Assembly: GCA_004026145.2 (NCBI GenBank)
Contig: CP034985.2
Location: forward strand, 11,297,424 to 11,361,423
DNA length: 64,000 nucleotides
Origin: Takifugu bimaculatus
Lineage: Eukaryota; Chordata; Actinopteri; Tetraodontiformes; Tetraodontidae
Direction of reading: 5' to 3'
Position 1 is the stretch's first letter, and every line of letters begins with the position of its first letter. The translations under genes and the position numbers were made by a program. The notes under the pieces are model-generated. The model had not been told where the DNA came from and searched no databases. It saw only the letters and a list, made by a program, of their open reading frames with translations. Shown here one piece after another: positions 50,809 to 64,000 of this stretch.

Positions 50809-53800
50809 TTATGTTGTGCTGACTCGGCTGAGTTCGTTTCTAATGGCTGCAAACAGGGAGAAGACATGGGAATAAAGTTAATAACCATTTTAATATCACG
50901 CGTGTGTGTTTCTAACTGAATATCTTAATGACCTATTAGGTATTTTGAAAGTTTCCACTGTTACAATTATGACATGTTAATTTCGTTGTATGTTTTATAC
51001 ATGATAAATATCTCAATTTCTATGTCAGAATATTTTTTCTGTCTCTAGGGCAACTTAGTGGCCGCAGTGCTGAATCAGAACTCGACTCCGCTGTTCTGCT
51101 TCTGTAATAATCAGAATGAATGAGTCAACAAACATGCTATAAAGCAAATTTAACATACCATCAAGGATTTCGTCCCTCACTTTGTGCAATTCACGAAAGA
51201 CCTCTTCCAAAATTTCCTAAAAACACACACACAAAAAAAACTCATTCAACTTTGCTCCTCACGCATTTCTTAATATTGCAAAGCTATTGCTCGCATTTTT
51301 ACCTGTTTCATTCTGTCAAAGTCTATGTCTGAGTCACTTCCACCCCCACCGGGCCGAACCCTGGATATCAAAAAAATATTTAAAAACATCTGTATAAATT
51401 GTAATATTTCAATGAAGAAAATCCAGCTGTGCAGCTTCCAGCTCTCACCTGGAAACCATTGACCTGTCTGCAGAGTTTGCCCGGTCCCACTGGCTTTTTT
51501 GCGCCATCTAGAGGAGAGAAATATACGCCAGGCAGGTCAAGAGGCAGCAGCTTATTGACACACACCCATAGACACACATCTTTTTCCCACCTGTGGCATT
51601 CTGACCACTTCGGTTGTTCGGTGATGAAGAATTTGGATCATCCTTAAAAACAAAACAAACCGATGGTTAAATCCTATTCAGCTCATGCATATTTTATTAC
51701 ACTGTAATTATTCCAGTCACATTCACTCACATTTTGGCTGTCTTCCGGCTTCTCTGAAGCTGCTTTCCTTCTGATGGGGAGAAGACAAATCTTGATGTTT
51801 GGACACAAAGACTCGGGCAGTAAAAGTGACTTTGTCATCTCACCACTCTGACCTTCGTGCCAAAAGGGCGTTCATCTCCTCCATCAGTCCTCCACTTCCT
51901 CCGCTTGTTCGATTCACTTCATTTTTGCCGCTTGAAGAATTGTCATCGGGCTGAAATGTAGAGGAGACGAATCTGAAATTACCCGTAACTGACGGATCAT
52001 ATTTCTGCCTGGAAGAGTTAAGGTCTTCCTCGAATAAATAAATTAATCCGGTATCTCACCCTCTGAACACGGCGGAGTTTGGCTCCGGCGATCATTGCTG
52101 CCAGGCCCGTCTGGGCGGGGGGCTCGTCCCCGTGGCTTGCTCCACCCATGGGAAGTGGAGGTGGGAGAGGAGGCTGGGGTGCCCCCGCCGAAGGAGGAGG
52201 AGGTCCCGGTGGGGGTGGAGGGGGAGGAGGACCACCCATGTTCATGGGAGGCGGTATGACTGGGGGGGCCACAGAGAGCACAGCGGGGTGTCCTTGGAAA
52301 GGAGAACCTGCAGGGGAGAAAACAAATGCAATCCTGCTTCACCCACCTGCATCAACATACACCTGGTGCGTAACTATGGCAACAATAAGGATGCAATCAT
52401 TTGTGGTTGAGTCTATCTGATGTACCTGAGTTGGAAGACCGTCGTTCCCGCTCCATGTGTGCCTGCATCTGTTGTTGCTGCTCCATCATCTGCCTAGGCG
52501 ACAGTGACAAGAAGGCAACTTTTAATTTCTCGTCTGTCATTCTTCCACATCAAAAATAAAGGGACAGATGTTTTCTTGCAATACCAAAGGCTCAAAATCC
52601 AGGAATTCGCCCAGTAAAGTTTCTATGGATCATTTAAACCTGGATGAGCAACTGTTTTGTTCCATAGCTTTGTTTCCTGTGTGGGTATTGAGAGCCAGTT
52701 TTGTAGACTTTCCACAGTCTTCTTCTACATCGCTGCCTTCTTTTATCCGAAACTGTCCAGAATCGCATCACACGCTCGATCATCTCCGCTACGCCTCCGC
52801 TCTCCACCCTTCAGCTCCTATCAGCGCTCCGCTCATCTTTGCTCCCGTCTCCGTCCTCCAGTCGGAGCTGTCATGACTCAGGAGGAAGAGCGAGGGAGGA
52901 AAGGGGCGACTCACGGGGAGGAAATGCGATTTTCCGGCTGTGTGTCAGAGGACAGAATCCCTCTTCAATGTGACAACAGGACAAGCGGCGGGAATAAAGC
53001 TACTTAGCACCGCTGTCCTATTGTCAGATCAGGAGGAGACAAACATCTTACCAATTCTTCTGCATGGATCAAAATACAAGGAGCAGCCAAAAGAGCTCAA
53101 TAGCAGCAAGACAATTAGATTGAAGGGTGTTCAATTGAAACTGCGGGGAGCTACGACTGACGAGTCAAATTAATTTCCAGCCGCGAACGCATGAGCGCTC
53201 CATCTCAGCTTACAATCACAGACGGAATCCTTATCGCCAGAGGTGGAGTTTAACAGACGTGGGATCAGTGAGAGCTGGAAGTGCCTTTGTATTTGTTCTC
53301 CAAAGCCATGGAATTTGGATGCACCAGAATACAGAGGAACAGTAGCCTAAACTGCCTGGGGCATCATTTTGCATACCAGAAGGGTCCTTCGATTCAGAAA
53401 ACAAACAGCTGCTTCACCCTCTTCTGAGGCCTGACATCTTTATCTGACCGCTGCTGGCAAAAGGGGAAAGAATGACAACAGGAATAAAAGCCAGTACGCC
53501 CAGTCAAGTGCTTATGTCAGCTGCTGGAGTTCAGATGGTCTCTGTGTGACAGGCTGTCATGGGCCTGCGCTCACTAACATAATCCAAGACACATCTGGAT
53601 TGAGTTCACCAAAAGTTCAGGCACTGGTTTGGGGATGGCTCGGCGAAAGATCCAAATAAGTCAAACAACTGGCTCGGTAATAGAAGAAGCCTCCTGGGTA
53701 GCCGTTTGTCAGACAGACAGTGAACGTCTCATCACGTATAAATACAGCTGACATGTTTAATCTTTAAAATCCCATCTCTCATGTCCTGCTTGTCCTGCCT

Positions 53801-56800
53801 CTGTTTCTTGTCTCAAAGCTGTCTTATTTAAAATAGAGGGGTCCCAAACAGCTCTGTGTTGCTCCGTTTGTGTTGCCGAGTTCTGTTTTATTGCTAGACT
53901 GTTGCTATGGAGGTCAGACGGGTGATAATTAACTTTAACATCTAGAAAAGTCTTCACCTTGCTCTCTGAGCTTCTACCTCATCTGAGGTGGGTCCATTTT
54001 GCACCTGGGCGCTGGACAGATGGACCTACAGATGGAGACAAACAGAGAGAGAGAGAGAGACAGTGATGTTGTCTGTAATAATCCATTATGAGGACTTAAT
54101 GTTAATTAAAATGTATCCGTGTCGAGCCAATTAACTATCAACATCCTCTCTGTTCTGTAATGAGCAAATGTGCGGCGAGAAGCATATTAATCCAAATTAC
54201 ATGAAATAATGGGTGGATTCACGCACTGCATGAAAACTATTAATTACACAGAGCGCGCACAGCAGAGAGGTGCCTGGAGCCGCACGCCACCGATCATCTG
54301 TGCTCAGAATAAAGTGATTCAAGTGTCCTGTGAGGATTATTCCATGATGACATGACATGAAAGGTGAGCAGCTTCCAAACAGATGTCTGGAAATTGGACA
54401 CAGGATGATTTCTGGGATTTAGGTAACTTCTGCTTCCGGGATTTGATCTTTTTGATAAATCTGAGGGAATTTAAGGGAAGCAGATGTTTTACAAGATCCA
54501 AATAATTAGATTCATCTCAGAGAGCTTTGTGGTGAGGAAAGAGAGAAACATCATTAATCAATAGCAAAGATCTGAGCAACAAGCCAGTGACAAGATAGTA
54601 AAACTCATCAAGCCTGCGCTCCTATTATGTTTGCGTGGAGGTTTATCCTCTAAATCAGTCCAGGTTTCAAGTCCTGGGATTAACAAGACACTTTTATCTG
54701 CTGATCTGTGATCCCAATTAAATGCTGATCGCGACTGGCTATCAGATGGAGACACTTTTCTCCTCCGTTTATCCCCTTTGTGTCTAATTTAAGCTGATTG
54801 TTTCCCAGCTCCTCTCCTCCCCATCGTCTCAGGCTCAGTAACGATGATCCTGTCAGGCCATGGCGATAATGGCTGCTGTTGATCAAGTGGCAGAAACCCC
54901 GAAATAGCGTAGTGACCAAGCCGGTACCTGCTGACACCTTAGACTCACACACGTAACGCACAAATTACAGCCTGTGATAAATATTTCAGCAACAGATCAA
55001 CAGATACACTCGACTGCCATTACAATTATTGTTACAAATGTGTTTTCACACCTTTTGGTCCCGATGTTGATAAATCTACATTAAAGGAGGTTCATGGCTT
55101 ATTTTAAATATACTACTACTTCTACTAATTATATTACTACTATTACTACTACTGCTACTACTATTGTACTTCAAACTGATACTCTAACTGATAGAATGGG
55201 CTTTGACTTAATGAGTGCATTTAAACTCAGTTATGAATTTTTCATTCAGGCATATATGAACTCTTTCAAACATCCCATAATAAGCAGTATGTATATTGCC
55301 TTGACTTGTCATTCTATCTTATATGGCAGAAAGATTAAAAAACTTTAGAAAAATTGCTTTAACACCTACATGAGATGCTGAAGAGGAGGAACCGGCTGTA
55401 GCAGACACAGAGACACTGACAGACCCACTCGCCGCTCACCATCTCTCACCTTTAGCTCCCTCTTCCTCACCTTCCATCTCTGCTCTCTCTCTCTCTCTCT
55501 CTATCTCGTGCCTCACCTACCCGTCTGTTTTTAGCCCCCCCTCTCCAGCCGTCGGCAGTATCACCTGTCATCTTCATGTAACACACACCTGCAGGCAGCG
55601 GCAGCAGCGCGGCGAGCATCCGCGGCTACTCTTTCAAAGGTCGGGTTTGACTGGAGGATGCTCGGCCTGGTGCCACACACACAGATGAATAAGGCAGCGC
55701 GCTGATATATGCACGTGGCTAAAGAATATCAGTGTGTGAAAGGTGACCCGGCAGCTGCATGTCCACTGATATTGTTTTGAAATTGGCAGAACTTGACTTC
55801 TTACCACTAGAGGGCGCACACCTATATAATATTTGGGGTAGGCCTCATGTTTGAGAGTGGGTGTGTTTGAGATCTAGAGTTACCGTCTCATTGAAGTCTG
55901 CTTGCATCTTCGACATGTCCGGTGTGAGTCCCCCCCCCCCCCCCGCCATCATCACTCGAGCTGCTTTGTTTCCCTTCCTGCATCGTCAGGTAGATAAAAA
56001 GATCTGCTCTTAAGCACAAAACCCCCAGGGAAGATCCTCTCAATGACTCGTTCTCACTTGGGGGCCGGTGGGGGGGCAGCACACTGCTGACATCAGGATG
56101 GGCAAACCCTATCACCGCCAGGGGAATATGCCTAAATATGTCCCTCTTTCTGGACTGAGCAGAGAAAGAGAGAAGCTCAGGTTTATTTCCCTCCTGCTGC
56201 TTATATAATGTTGCCATTCTTTGATGTGATTGGCTGCTATATTAGAGATCAGTGGTCAGTTACCTTCCGCCTGCTGTCAGACAGCAGACTGAAACCAGGA
56301 GTGCGCTAATTTACCTTCGCTTTAATTCTGCGCATTCTTTTTGTTATGTTGCTGCAGATGTTCCTTTTCCCCAAAAGGCAGTTGTCCGTCTACTAATGCT
56401 AAAACAATCCCGTTGCAAGATTTTTCAGCAAATATTAACCCAGAGTGTGAAAACAATCACCTCCATCCTGAGCGCTGAGGACGTTGAGGGCGAACAGCAT
56501 GGCGTTGGAGAAGGTGGTGGCTTCCTCCTTGCTGGCAAAGTTGAGGCCGTAAACCTGCCGGGCATCCCGCCACTGGTGGAAGGTTGGGGTAGCCTGGTTG
56601 TACTTTAGACCCTTCACGATTGAGTAGTTAATAACCACCTGAGAGGAAACAGCCACATTCAGTATTTACACATGGTTTGATAAAATTAACAAAATATAGA
56701 GAGAAGAGATGATGTCTTTCCCCCACACAATGACCAAATATGGTCATTCCGGTCAAACCGTAGAGGTTATTCCCCCATTGTGTTATAGAGCCGCTCCTCA

Positions 56801-56974
56801 CACACCTGCTGGTCCTGCAGTTTGACGCCCACCACTCTGAAGGTGTTGTTGGCAGTGTTGTGGTAGATGTTGATGCGACTGAAGCCCTGCTGTCCAGGTT
56901 TGATGGGCACCCACTTCTTACTGGTGTCGTCGTAGACCATGACCGAGGCCCTCGCCTGGCAGATGCTCTGCTCA
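50809..56974 (-). CDS. EVL: Ena/VASP-like actin regulator, lacking only the first exon
   Basis: Ena/VASP family: bundles and elongates actin filaments at leading edges. Exons (descending): 56974-56806, 56638-56461, 54025-53958, 52493-52426, 52307-52060, 51950-51853, 51770-51731, 51642-51591, 51507-51449, 51360-51303, 51216-51159, 50846-50809; about 378 aa with the missing start (human 416). The first exon here begins T-GAG-CAG in phase 2, as expected after an ATG-AG exon that I cannot find in the window. Order: EVH1 domain (EQSICQARASVMVYDD to LFALN), Gln-rich linker, proline-rich profilin/SH3 region, G-actin motif LAAMIAGAKLRRV, F-actin region LMEEMNALLARRRKAA, C-terminal tetramerisation coiled coil ending SRVSTT. 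Exons 54025-53958 and 51507-51449 each carry one extra base; removing it restores QRQVQNGP and KKPWDRANS. Confidence 0.95.
51501..51514 (-). promoter_or_regulatory. CTCF-like motif across an EVL acceptor
   Basis: CCTCTAGATGGCGC on the minus strand overlaps the acceptor CTAG/ATGGCGC of exon 51507-51449. Moderate match only. Confidence 0.3.
52087..52245 (-). repeat. EVL: Proline-codon-rich tract in EVL
   Basis: CCN-rich coding sequence giving GGPPPPPPPPGPPPPS and QPPLPPPLP. On the plus strand it makes a long spurious Gly/Arg frame. Confidence 0.85.
54041..54062. repeat. (GA)n tract
   Basis: Short GAGA run in the EVL intron. Confidence 0.85.
55111..55165. repeat. (ACT/ATT)n trinucleotide repeat
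   Basis: Imperfect ACT and ATT triplets over about 55 bp in the EVL intron. Confidence 0.9.
55483..55502. repeat. (CT)n tract
   Basis: Short pure CT run. Confidence 0.85.
55804..55817 (+). promoter_or_regulatory. CTCF-like site, forward
   Basis: CCACTAGAGGGCGC is one base from the CTCF core. It lies in the large EVL intron. Confidence 0.55.
55930..55944. repeat. Poly-C run
   Basis: About 15 consecutive C. Confidence 0.9.
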
Positions 56975-58320
56975 CTGGGAAAAAGAGGAAACCTTCGGTC
57001 AGGTCCTTCAGTGTTCAAGTACCTCCATGTTGCTAAAACTCAAATTCGCCTGATTATTGCTTCTGCTTTTATCCGAATACATAACATCAGCTACTGTGTC
57101 TGTGTGTGTATGAGTCTCTTAATCCAATGCTGGACTAATGATCTCATCCAAATGTAATCAAGTGCATCTGTTCATGTACGTAACGAGAGGAAATCATTGT
57201 CATTCAATGAGGTCTTTTTTAAGCACACATACAAACACTAAACAGGACTTTGCAAATGATTTGCTGCATCAGGCGCAGTTCTGCTCCCATAAAAGACCCC
57301 AGTAGGCCAAAACAGCAAACACGCACTCACATTAGTATGCTGTGGATCTGTCTCGTGTTTGTCGAGGGGGTGAAATAGAAAGATCAAGGTGGGAGAGCGT
57401 GAGGCGGGAAAACACGGAGGGGAGACGCAGACTCATTTTTGACTTGCAAATGAGATTAAGAAGAAGCGTCCCATCTGTGTCTTCGCCTCTTTGCCAAGCT
57501 AAAATTAGTGGATCAACCCCTGAGGCCAAGTGAAAGAGCTGCGTCAGACAAGAGAAAGAGAGCAAATACTGAGGGAAAAGTCTCAGCTGTGCTTGTATGA
57601 TATGCAATATAGGCTCAGCATTAAACGTGCATTTTCCATATTACAAAAATCATTTATTCATTTATTTTTATTGCTGAGGAACTCTGATGTCAGCGAAAAT
57701 GATGTACTATTGTCTATGAGTAAAGCCAAAATCATAAGCATAACCTCTGGGCGCACATTACGAAGCTAGCATTAGCATCACGTGACACACAGAAGGACCT
57801 TAAGCTTAAAGCAGAGAACGTTAGGGGGCCAATTCAAACTCTGACATTTAAATCATACAAAGCAGAAGAAAATAAATAGCAATTAGAGGTACAAATAACA
57901 CTCCTTGAGTCATTCTGCTGTGCATACATTAGAAATTAGCTCGAGCATCAGCGGGGCAATGATGTGTTTAATTTATTTTCTTTAACTTGTCAAGACTGTT
58001 AATTTTTAAAAAGGAATACTTGGCAAGCAGCTGAAAATGGCATCGAAGGCCCGGGAGCATGAATAAATGAGGTTCCTGCAGTACCAGAGACTTCAGCAAA
58101 AAAAGAGAGCGGAATCAGTGAGAGAGAGAGAGAGGAGCTGTGGGAAAAAGAAAAAGTGGTGTTCTTTGACTGGCAGTTATGGGACACACACTCAGACTCT
58201 CACATGTATAGCACAAATATAGAAGTATAGTGTAGCGCACTCCAGCACTCACTGAAAAATTAACTATTTTCTCCATAGGACATGAATAAATCAGCCGCTT
58301 CTGAATTGACAGCACACTCT

Positions 58321-58323
<3 letters not shown>

Positions 58324-58391
<68 letters not shown>
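58324..58391. repeat. (CA)n microsatellite
   Basis: Nearly pure CA dinucleotide array of about 68 bp, likely polymorphic. Confidence 0.98.
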
Positions 58392-58393
<2 letters not shown>

Positions 58394-59156
58394 CAAACAC
58401 CTTCCTCTTTGGTCTGCAGCAGATTCATGCTGACAGGGACAGACAGAGAAATCTCAGAGAACTACTTTGGAATCATTTTAGACTGAGTCTCTTCTTCAGG
58501 ATGTCTGACACCGGGGATTCACGAGCAACTCTAAAATGTGCTCACTCACCTTTTCAACTTTCAAAACTGCTATTTTGCACAGCGAACACTGCACCCAATG
58601 AAAAGGTTGCACTGCAAACCACCAACGGTTTGAGCTCATCCCTCAACATATTTCACTTTCAATTCAGTTTCCTGTTTCCAACGCATACGTTGCATTTGAT
58701 GCATTTTTTTTCCTTCTTTGGCTACCAACACCACCACTTTTTCCATTTCCTGATTTAAAATGATCATAACGGTGGGTGAAATAACCAGCGACATCAATTT
58801 CCAAGAAACAAAGTTGTCACATGTCTTAATACATGCAGCATAGGAGATAAATCAGCGGCACATGTTAATTAATGGCATCAATGGTAGAGAATTTAGAGGC
58901 CAGAGGGATCAGCAGCACACCAAAAAAAATTCTCGACAACTCTTTAAAGTATCCCACAGTGCCCTGATTTGTAGCTCAAATTATTTAAACTGACATTATG
59001 CTATCGTTAGCATTATGTTTTGCTCTGAGTTATCGAGTTTACGCATCTGTGTGTCTGGCTAAGGTCACACTAATGATGGTCTGCAGCGATAAACACATGA
59101 ATTATTCATTTTGCACAGAATCATCAAGGGTTCCTTTCATCTCCCTATGTTAAATA

Positions 59157-59186
59157 GACACACACACACACACACACACACACACC
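59157..59186. repeat. (CA)n microsatellite
   Basis: About 30 bp of CA dinucleotides. Confidence 0.95.
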
Positions 59187-61526
59187 ATGGCCATTTAAAA
59201 CTTTCTTTTTTCAGTGTTCACACCTCCACAACATGCTTCTGGGTCACTCTCACCTCCTTCCCCACGTCATCAACCTGTTTTATCCCCCTCACAATTTCCC
59301 ATCAGAGAGCATTAAACACACTCTGTCGCTTCTTCCGGATCCAAGATTAGATCAGGAAATCAGAGCCGTGGACCATGAAAGCAGAGATAAGATACTGAGG
59401 ACACTCAGTAGAAAATTCTTTTAGGTGAAAAGAAACAAGCTTCAGCCGGAAACATAAGTGATGAAATCTGAAGCATAATCAGCCTTGTGACCCCCCTCCA
59501 TGCTGATGACCTCAGAGGGCAGGGGGTGGAGGAATGGCCCGGACAGCGCGACAAGTTCAAGGTCAACGTTAGCTTTCATTTCGTGGTGAATCAGCAGCAC
59601 TTTGATGACGACTCGCCACAATTTCAAACATGGCTCAGTGTTCAGCAATTACATCTCTAACCTTAAGTGTCTGTTCCCTCGGCCTCACATGAGTGCTCGT
59701 CGTCCCCGGTGCGAACACACTTGTCAGCATGTGAGCCTGTGCACGTGTCACTCCCAGCCTGTCTCGTACACTAATCTGTGCTGTCAGCGGGCCCGATGCG
59801 CGTCTCAATCTACGCAGCAGGCAGGCAGCTGCTCTCACGCCGCCCTGCAGCCGTTGCAAATATCAAAGCCGTTGTGCTGCTTTTCTGGAGCCTCGGGGCA
59901 GCGGCTAACAAAGGAGGATCTGAAATAGAACCGCACACGTCACTGCGTGCACATCAGGATGCGCGGTGCTCTCTGTGGGAATGAAGGCTGCAGAAGTCAC
60001 CATCGGATGAAATGAAGGGACGTAAAATGACCCAAAAGAGCAATGAATCCCTATCAAATGGTCTTCGGAACCTCGGAAGCTCTAAAGTTTAACGCTCTCT
60101 TATCCCACAACACGCGAACACATCAAGGTAATACTGAGATAAGGCCATCAGATCTGGAGCCGCCATCCTCTAATGTGTCTCTGCAGGTTAGTCAGACACA
60201 ATCCACAAGAATCAACAGTCTGATGACGTTTCCCCGCTGGGTGGAAACCTGCCAGTGGGTGGCAGCAGCCGCCATTAGGAGATCAAAATGTTCTGATTTG
60301 ATGGATTATCCAGTATTGCTGCTAAAGCCAGAACAAGAGCTCGACATTGTCAGCCTGCAGATGATGCATCTGAGGCGTCACTGTGCACTAAATCTTCTCT
60401 TCCATATTCAACTGTGACACCCTCAGCCTTTATTTGATCATTAACCACAGCAGCAGAGCCCTCAATGAGCAGCTGTTGGATTTCCAGACTCTTTAGCTTC
60501 GAGTTTGGCTGTTTGGCTGCTGTCACTCTCTGCTCTTCCCTGCAGAATACACCAACCCCAACACCAAACCTCCGCACGCTCTCCCAACTCTGCTTTGTTT
60601 ATAGGAAAATGCAGGAGAATCCACTGCATACAGACTGGCCAAAATATGGAACGCCATGAAACTTGCATATGCAGGCGTGCATCATCTGCATGGAACATCA
60701 AAGCTTCATAAAACACAGAGAAGAACAGCTGACAGCTTAAACATTTATAAGCTACATTGGCGATGAGGCTCAGCTTGAGTTAAACCTCGGCTCCCACGGA
60801 AACGGGGTCTTTTCTGCCATTAAACGATGCTGCGACCCATCAGGTGGGGCCAGTTGGCGTCATTAGGAGCCACTTTGCTAAAATGATATTAATTTCTGCT
60901 CCCATCTGAGACTTTAAGCAAACTACAACTAAGGAATATGCAGAACTACTGGCTGAAAGCAGCTGCTGATCCTGTGAAACCTTCTGTTTTGGATGTCAGG
61001 CTTGTTTGTTCTGCAGAAATATTCGGGCAGCTCAGAATGATCAAATGGCATGCAGACGAATTTACCGTGCGTGAACATGACATGCTTACAAGCCGCAGAA
61101 GGAAAAGTCGGGTTTCAGAGGAGTATGTGGCCTAGTTTTCTCATTTCTCAAAATACCTGACAACTCAATCCCAGTAAAATCAGATTTCTTTCATTTTTTA
61201 AATGATGACAGCAGATTTTTGTTGAAACAGGCAACAGAACAGGGGTTAATGCACAAAATAGGATGTTGATTCCTTTTAGCAAAACCTTTCCATTTAATAA
61301 TGACATTTTAAAACTGTGAGCTTGTATTTGCTTTGCAGTCGCTGTTCTAGCATCAGTTTGGAAAGCTGGCCCGCAGCTGCAGCCAAAAGGAAGAACAAGA
61401 AGAAAAAAAAGAGGTTATGGTAATATGTATCAATCATCAATAAGGCGGAATATTCACATCTTTGCTATCATGTTTGCTGATGTCATGTTTAAAAAGAGAC
61501 TTTTGTCCTTTTTTTGTTTTCTGTAA

Positions 61527-61541
61527 GGCGCCATCTAGTGG
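61527..61541 (-). promoter_or_regulatory. CTCF-like site, reverse
   Basis: CCACTAGATGGCGCC on the minus strand is an excellent CTCF core match. Confidence 0.6.
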
Positions 61542-62436
61542 TATGAAGGAGCACAGGAAGGCAATAACAACAATATATATAAACCGTTGCATTTATGTAG
61601 CTAAAGCATAAATGTACTAATTTTCTGCTTCTATGTCCACATTATTTCTTTATATACTGTCTCAAACATTGCTTTCTATCAAATATCAATTCAAAGGTTT
61701 GAGTTGCAAATTTTAAGCAAAAATCTTGCAATGTTGCTAAGAAATGTCCTCTTATATAAGAAAAGTTGTTTCCATTAAATCACATGATATTGAACTCGGA
61801 CGCCACACTTTTGTCGAGGAAAATGACATGTTATGATGATTACACAGCGAATGCGTGGCAACGTTAGGCCGGCACAGGTTTGTCTTTCTGCTATGAATCA
61901 CCAAATTGTTAGAGACGTAATCATGTGTTTGCATGGGTCTATGAAAGATGGTCTCCAGGAAAACAATCTGAAGGCCAGTTACATAAGCAGCTTTGCTGGC
62001 GTATTTGTGGTTTTGGTGGCGAAGAGGGGAGACGGGAGAAAAAATGAAGCACAGGGAGCAATAAAAAAACAAGAGACTCTGAAGTAGAAATAAATGGCCT
62101 GTGCTGACAGCACTTTCAAACATCATGTTCAATTCTAATACAAACAGCTATAAAACATGGTAAATTCCTCAACTCGCAAAGGAAAATAAAAAAAATCTAA
62201 AAATAGCTGGCCTCCATTGAATATGGTTGCTTAGTTTACATGCCAGTGTGTGCAGCAAAATATTTCGACTTTTTAGTCGACTACCAGCAATGGATTTATA
62301 ATAAACAAGCAGATACTTCTGGATATGATGCATATCTAATGATCTCTCAGATGGAAGCGGTACGCAACGATTATTCCAGAGAATTATTTGGTTTCAGGAA
62401 TGCCGTAAATGGCAGCCTTTGCCTTCTGTGCAATGG

Positions 62437-62460
62437 GAATTTGAATTTGAATTTGAATTA
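62437..62460. repeat. (GAATTT)n short tandem repeat
   Basis: Almost four copies of a six-base unit; such hexamers often end non-LTR elements in fish, but no element body was recognised upstream. Confidence 0.7.
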
Positions 62461-64000
62461 GTCAAAGTCTCGTATCATCAGAAGTGTTTTGCATCTGATT
62501 GTGTGTGTCCAGCTTGAGAGAAAACACACACACATAAGCAGGACGTGCACGCACGCTGCTAGTGTGGACTGCTGAGCGAGATAATCTTCCAGCAAGACAA
62601 CTGGAGTGGAACATTCGCTTGGCCTAGAAAATATGGCTGTAAAGAAAACATGAATAAGCACTGAGATTTGGATACTGTGGATAATTAGACTCGTTGCAAC
62701 TAAACGGCCCAGCGTCCCGCCTTTTCCCTGAGTTCTCCACTGCTGAGTGGCTGCAGCAGCAAATTTAGCACATTTGCTTGCATCGATGTGAGTTCATGAG
62801 CATGCGTGCACGTGTGTGTCGCTGTGGACCGCTGTGCGTCCCATTGGCTCCGAGGCAGTCGGTGCAGACTGTTCGAATGGTGAAGCATATTCATAACAAT
62901 TTGCTGCGTCTCTACATGCGTTCATGCGTTGGGGGTGGGTGCGAAAGAGCCAAAACCACGACCCGGCGCCATGAAAATCACTCTTTTTATGGTTTAACTC
63001 CAGAAGCGAGAGATTAGAAAGGATGAGTTTTCTTTTACTGCTGCTTCACATGGCCGCATAAAGTATTTAAGAGTTTCCTCCAGCCCAGGGGTTCATGCTG
63101 AGACACTGAAAAATCTGCCCCACAGTGGGAAATCTTCATGGGCAGGGTGGCTTAATGAGAGGCTGCACAACTTTTATGTGTGGCCAATAATGGCTTGAAA
63201 TCCCACTTGAATTGCCTGGTTTTGCCACATGCTAATGCTTTGAAGAGGACGGTCATTTTTGATCATCTGAAATCAAAATAGAGAACGTTCGGATCCTGCA
63301 TGGCTCATATTAGAGGGGAGAAGAATGGAAAATAACTGAGAGACTGAGAGTTGGAGGATTTAGTCTTCGGATGGTCCTTTCAGCCTCTACACAGACTGAC
63401 AAATCCTCTGACATAACAGAGGCCTCTGCAGACACAACAGACGGTCAATAGACCCTGATGGTTTGACCGCAGCCGTGAACAAGTTAAGCAGCTGTGAACT
63501 AAGTGCAACCGAACGCAGCTGATTTGATAAGGCACCGACAGATGAGAAGTTTTAACCTCCCAGTGCACGCTAAGGACAGAGTATTAGGAAATAAATGTTC
63601 CAATGCTGACAGTGGCTAACTAGCAGTAATGATTAATGCAAAAACCCGCAGGGGTGTTGTGATATTCCTTAACAATCAAGGGATGGTTTGAAACTTTAGA
63701 CATCTGGAATTACTGACAAGAAGCTTTTACCAAGAATGTTTTGGATAACAGAACATTGTCATCACATGGAAAGCTTATTAGCGTACTTAGTAGCAACAGG
63801 GAATCAAATATTATGTCAAAAGAAAATGAATGGCTCATTACCGAATCTTAATTTGAGCATACAATTAACAAATTCAAGTTTTAACCTCTTCACCTTCGTA
63901 ACGTTCTGATTCAGGAGCTCTACAGATTCCCCGTCTACAGATTTGTTTATCAATGCTCCTGGAACTGCTCCCCATTTCGAGATAAAGCAGAAGTGCAAGC

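Larger units (their letters stand above)
56975..64000. other. Presumed EVL first intron and upstream sequence, no coding exon found
   Basis: The ATG-AG first exon of EVL must lie upstream in the minus-strand sense, but no ATGAG/GT site is convincing here. The block contains three microsatellites, a reverse CTCF-like site at 61527-61541 and a GAATTT repeat at 62437-62460. Remaining open frames are short, lack splice partners and match nothing I know. Confidence 0.6.

Noticed and set aside
52079..52420. Plus-strand Gly/Arg-rich frames
   Set aside because: Antisense shadow of the EVL proline-rich exon, whose minus-strand frame and splice sites fit the family.
62240..62461. 73-residue frame ending in an Asn-Leu repeat
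   Set aside because: The end is the GAATTT repeat; no conserved features or splice sites.

Overview
This is a vertebrate nuclear genomic window, most likely from a teleost fish. Genes are split into many exons with GT-AG introns, several only 70-100 bp. CA/TG microsatellites are abundant, and an intron holds a dispersed repeat of a type common in spiny-rayed fishes. Seven protein-coding loci are readable, all counterparts of human chromosome 14q genes.

Layout. 1-2.1 kb: no identifiable gene. 2.2-8.3 kb (+): ZNF410, a five-finger C2H2 transcription factor. 8.9-15.1 kb (-): ENTPD5, an ER/secreted UDPase, tail-to-tail with ZNF410 and driven from a promoter with an ETS-site tandem repeat. 15.6-21.8 kb (-): ALDH6A1, mitochondrial methylmalonate-semialdehyde dehydrogenase. 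22.3-23.4 kb (+): SAMD15, head-to-head with ALDH6A1 across a short promoter with an RFX X-box. 23.4-30.1 kb: CpG-rich probable LRFN5 first exon, an unrecognised coding-like block at 27.2-27.65 kb, and AT-rich sequence with paired octamer motifs. 30.15-36.8 kb (+): LRFN5, a synaptic adhesion protein that here ends in a PDZ ligand. 36.8-44.7 kb: intergenic, with G-tracts, a CTCF-like site and a perfect X-box. 44.7-49.2 kb (-): YY1, with a YY1-site cluster in intron 1. 49.9-57.0 kb (-): EVL from its second exon. 57-64 kb: presumably EVL intron 1.

The genes do not form one pathway: they are two transcription factors, a nucleotidase, a metabolic dehydrogenase, a SAM protein, a synaptic adhesion molecule and an actin regulator. 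They share ancestral 14q linkage, with several human-interval genes (FAM161B, COQ6, BBOF1, DEGS2) missing.

The main technical finding comes from exon-phase bookkeeping. Six exons in four genes (ZNF410 x1, ENTPD5 x2, ALDH6A1 x1, EVL x2) each carry exactly one extra base. Homology resumes in the shifted frame and the flanking splice phases fit only if that base is removed. Same-sign errors, mostly beside short G/C runs, point to assembly error rather than pseudogenes, but this cannot be settled here. The main biological leads are the PDZ-ligand tail of LRFN5, the YY1 self-site cluster, the set of RFX X-box motifs, and the unrecognised coding-like block near 27.3 kb.
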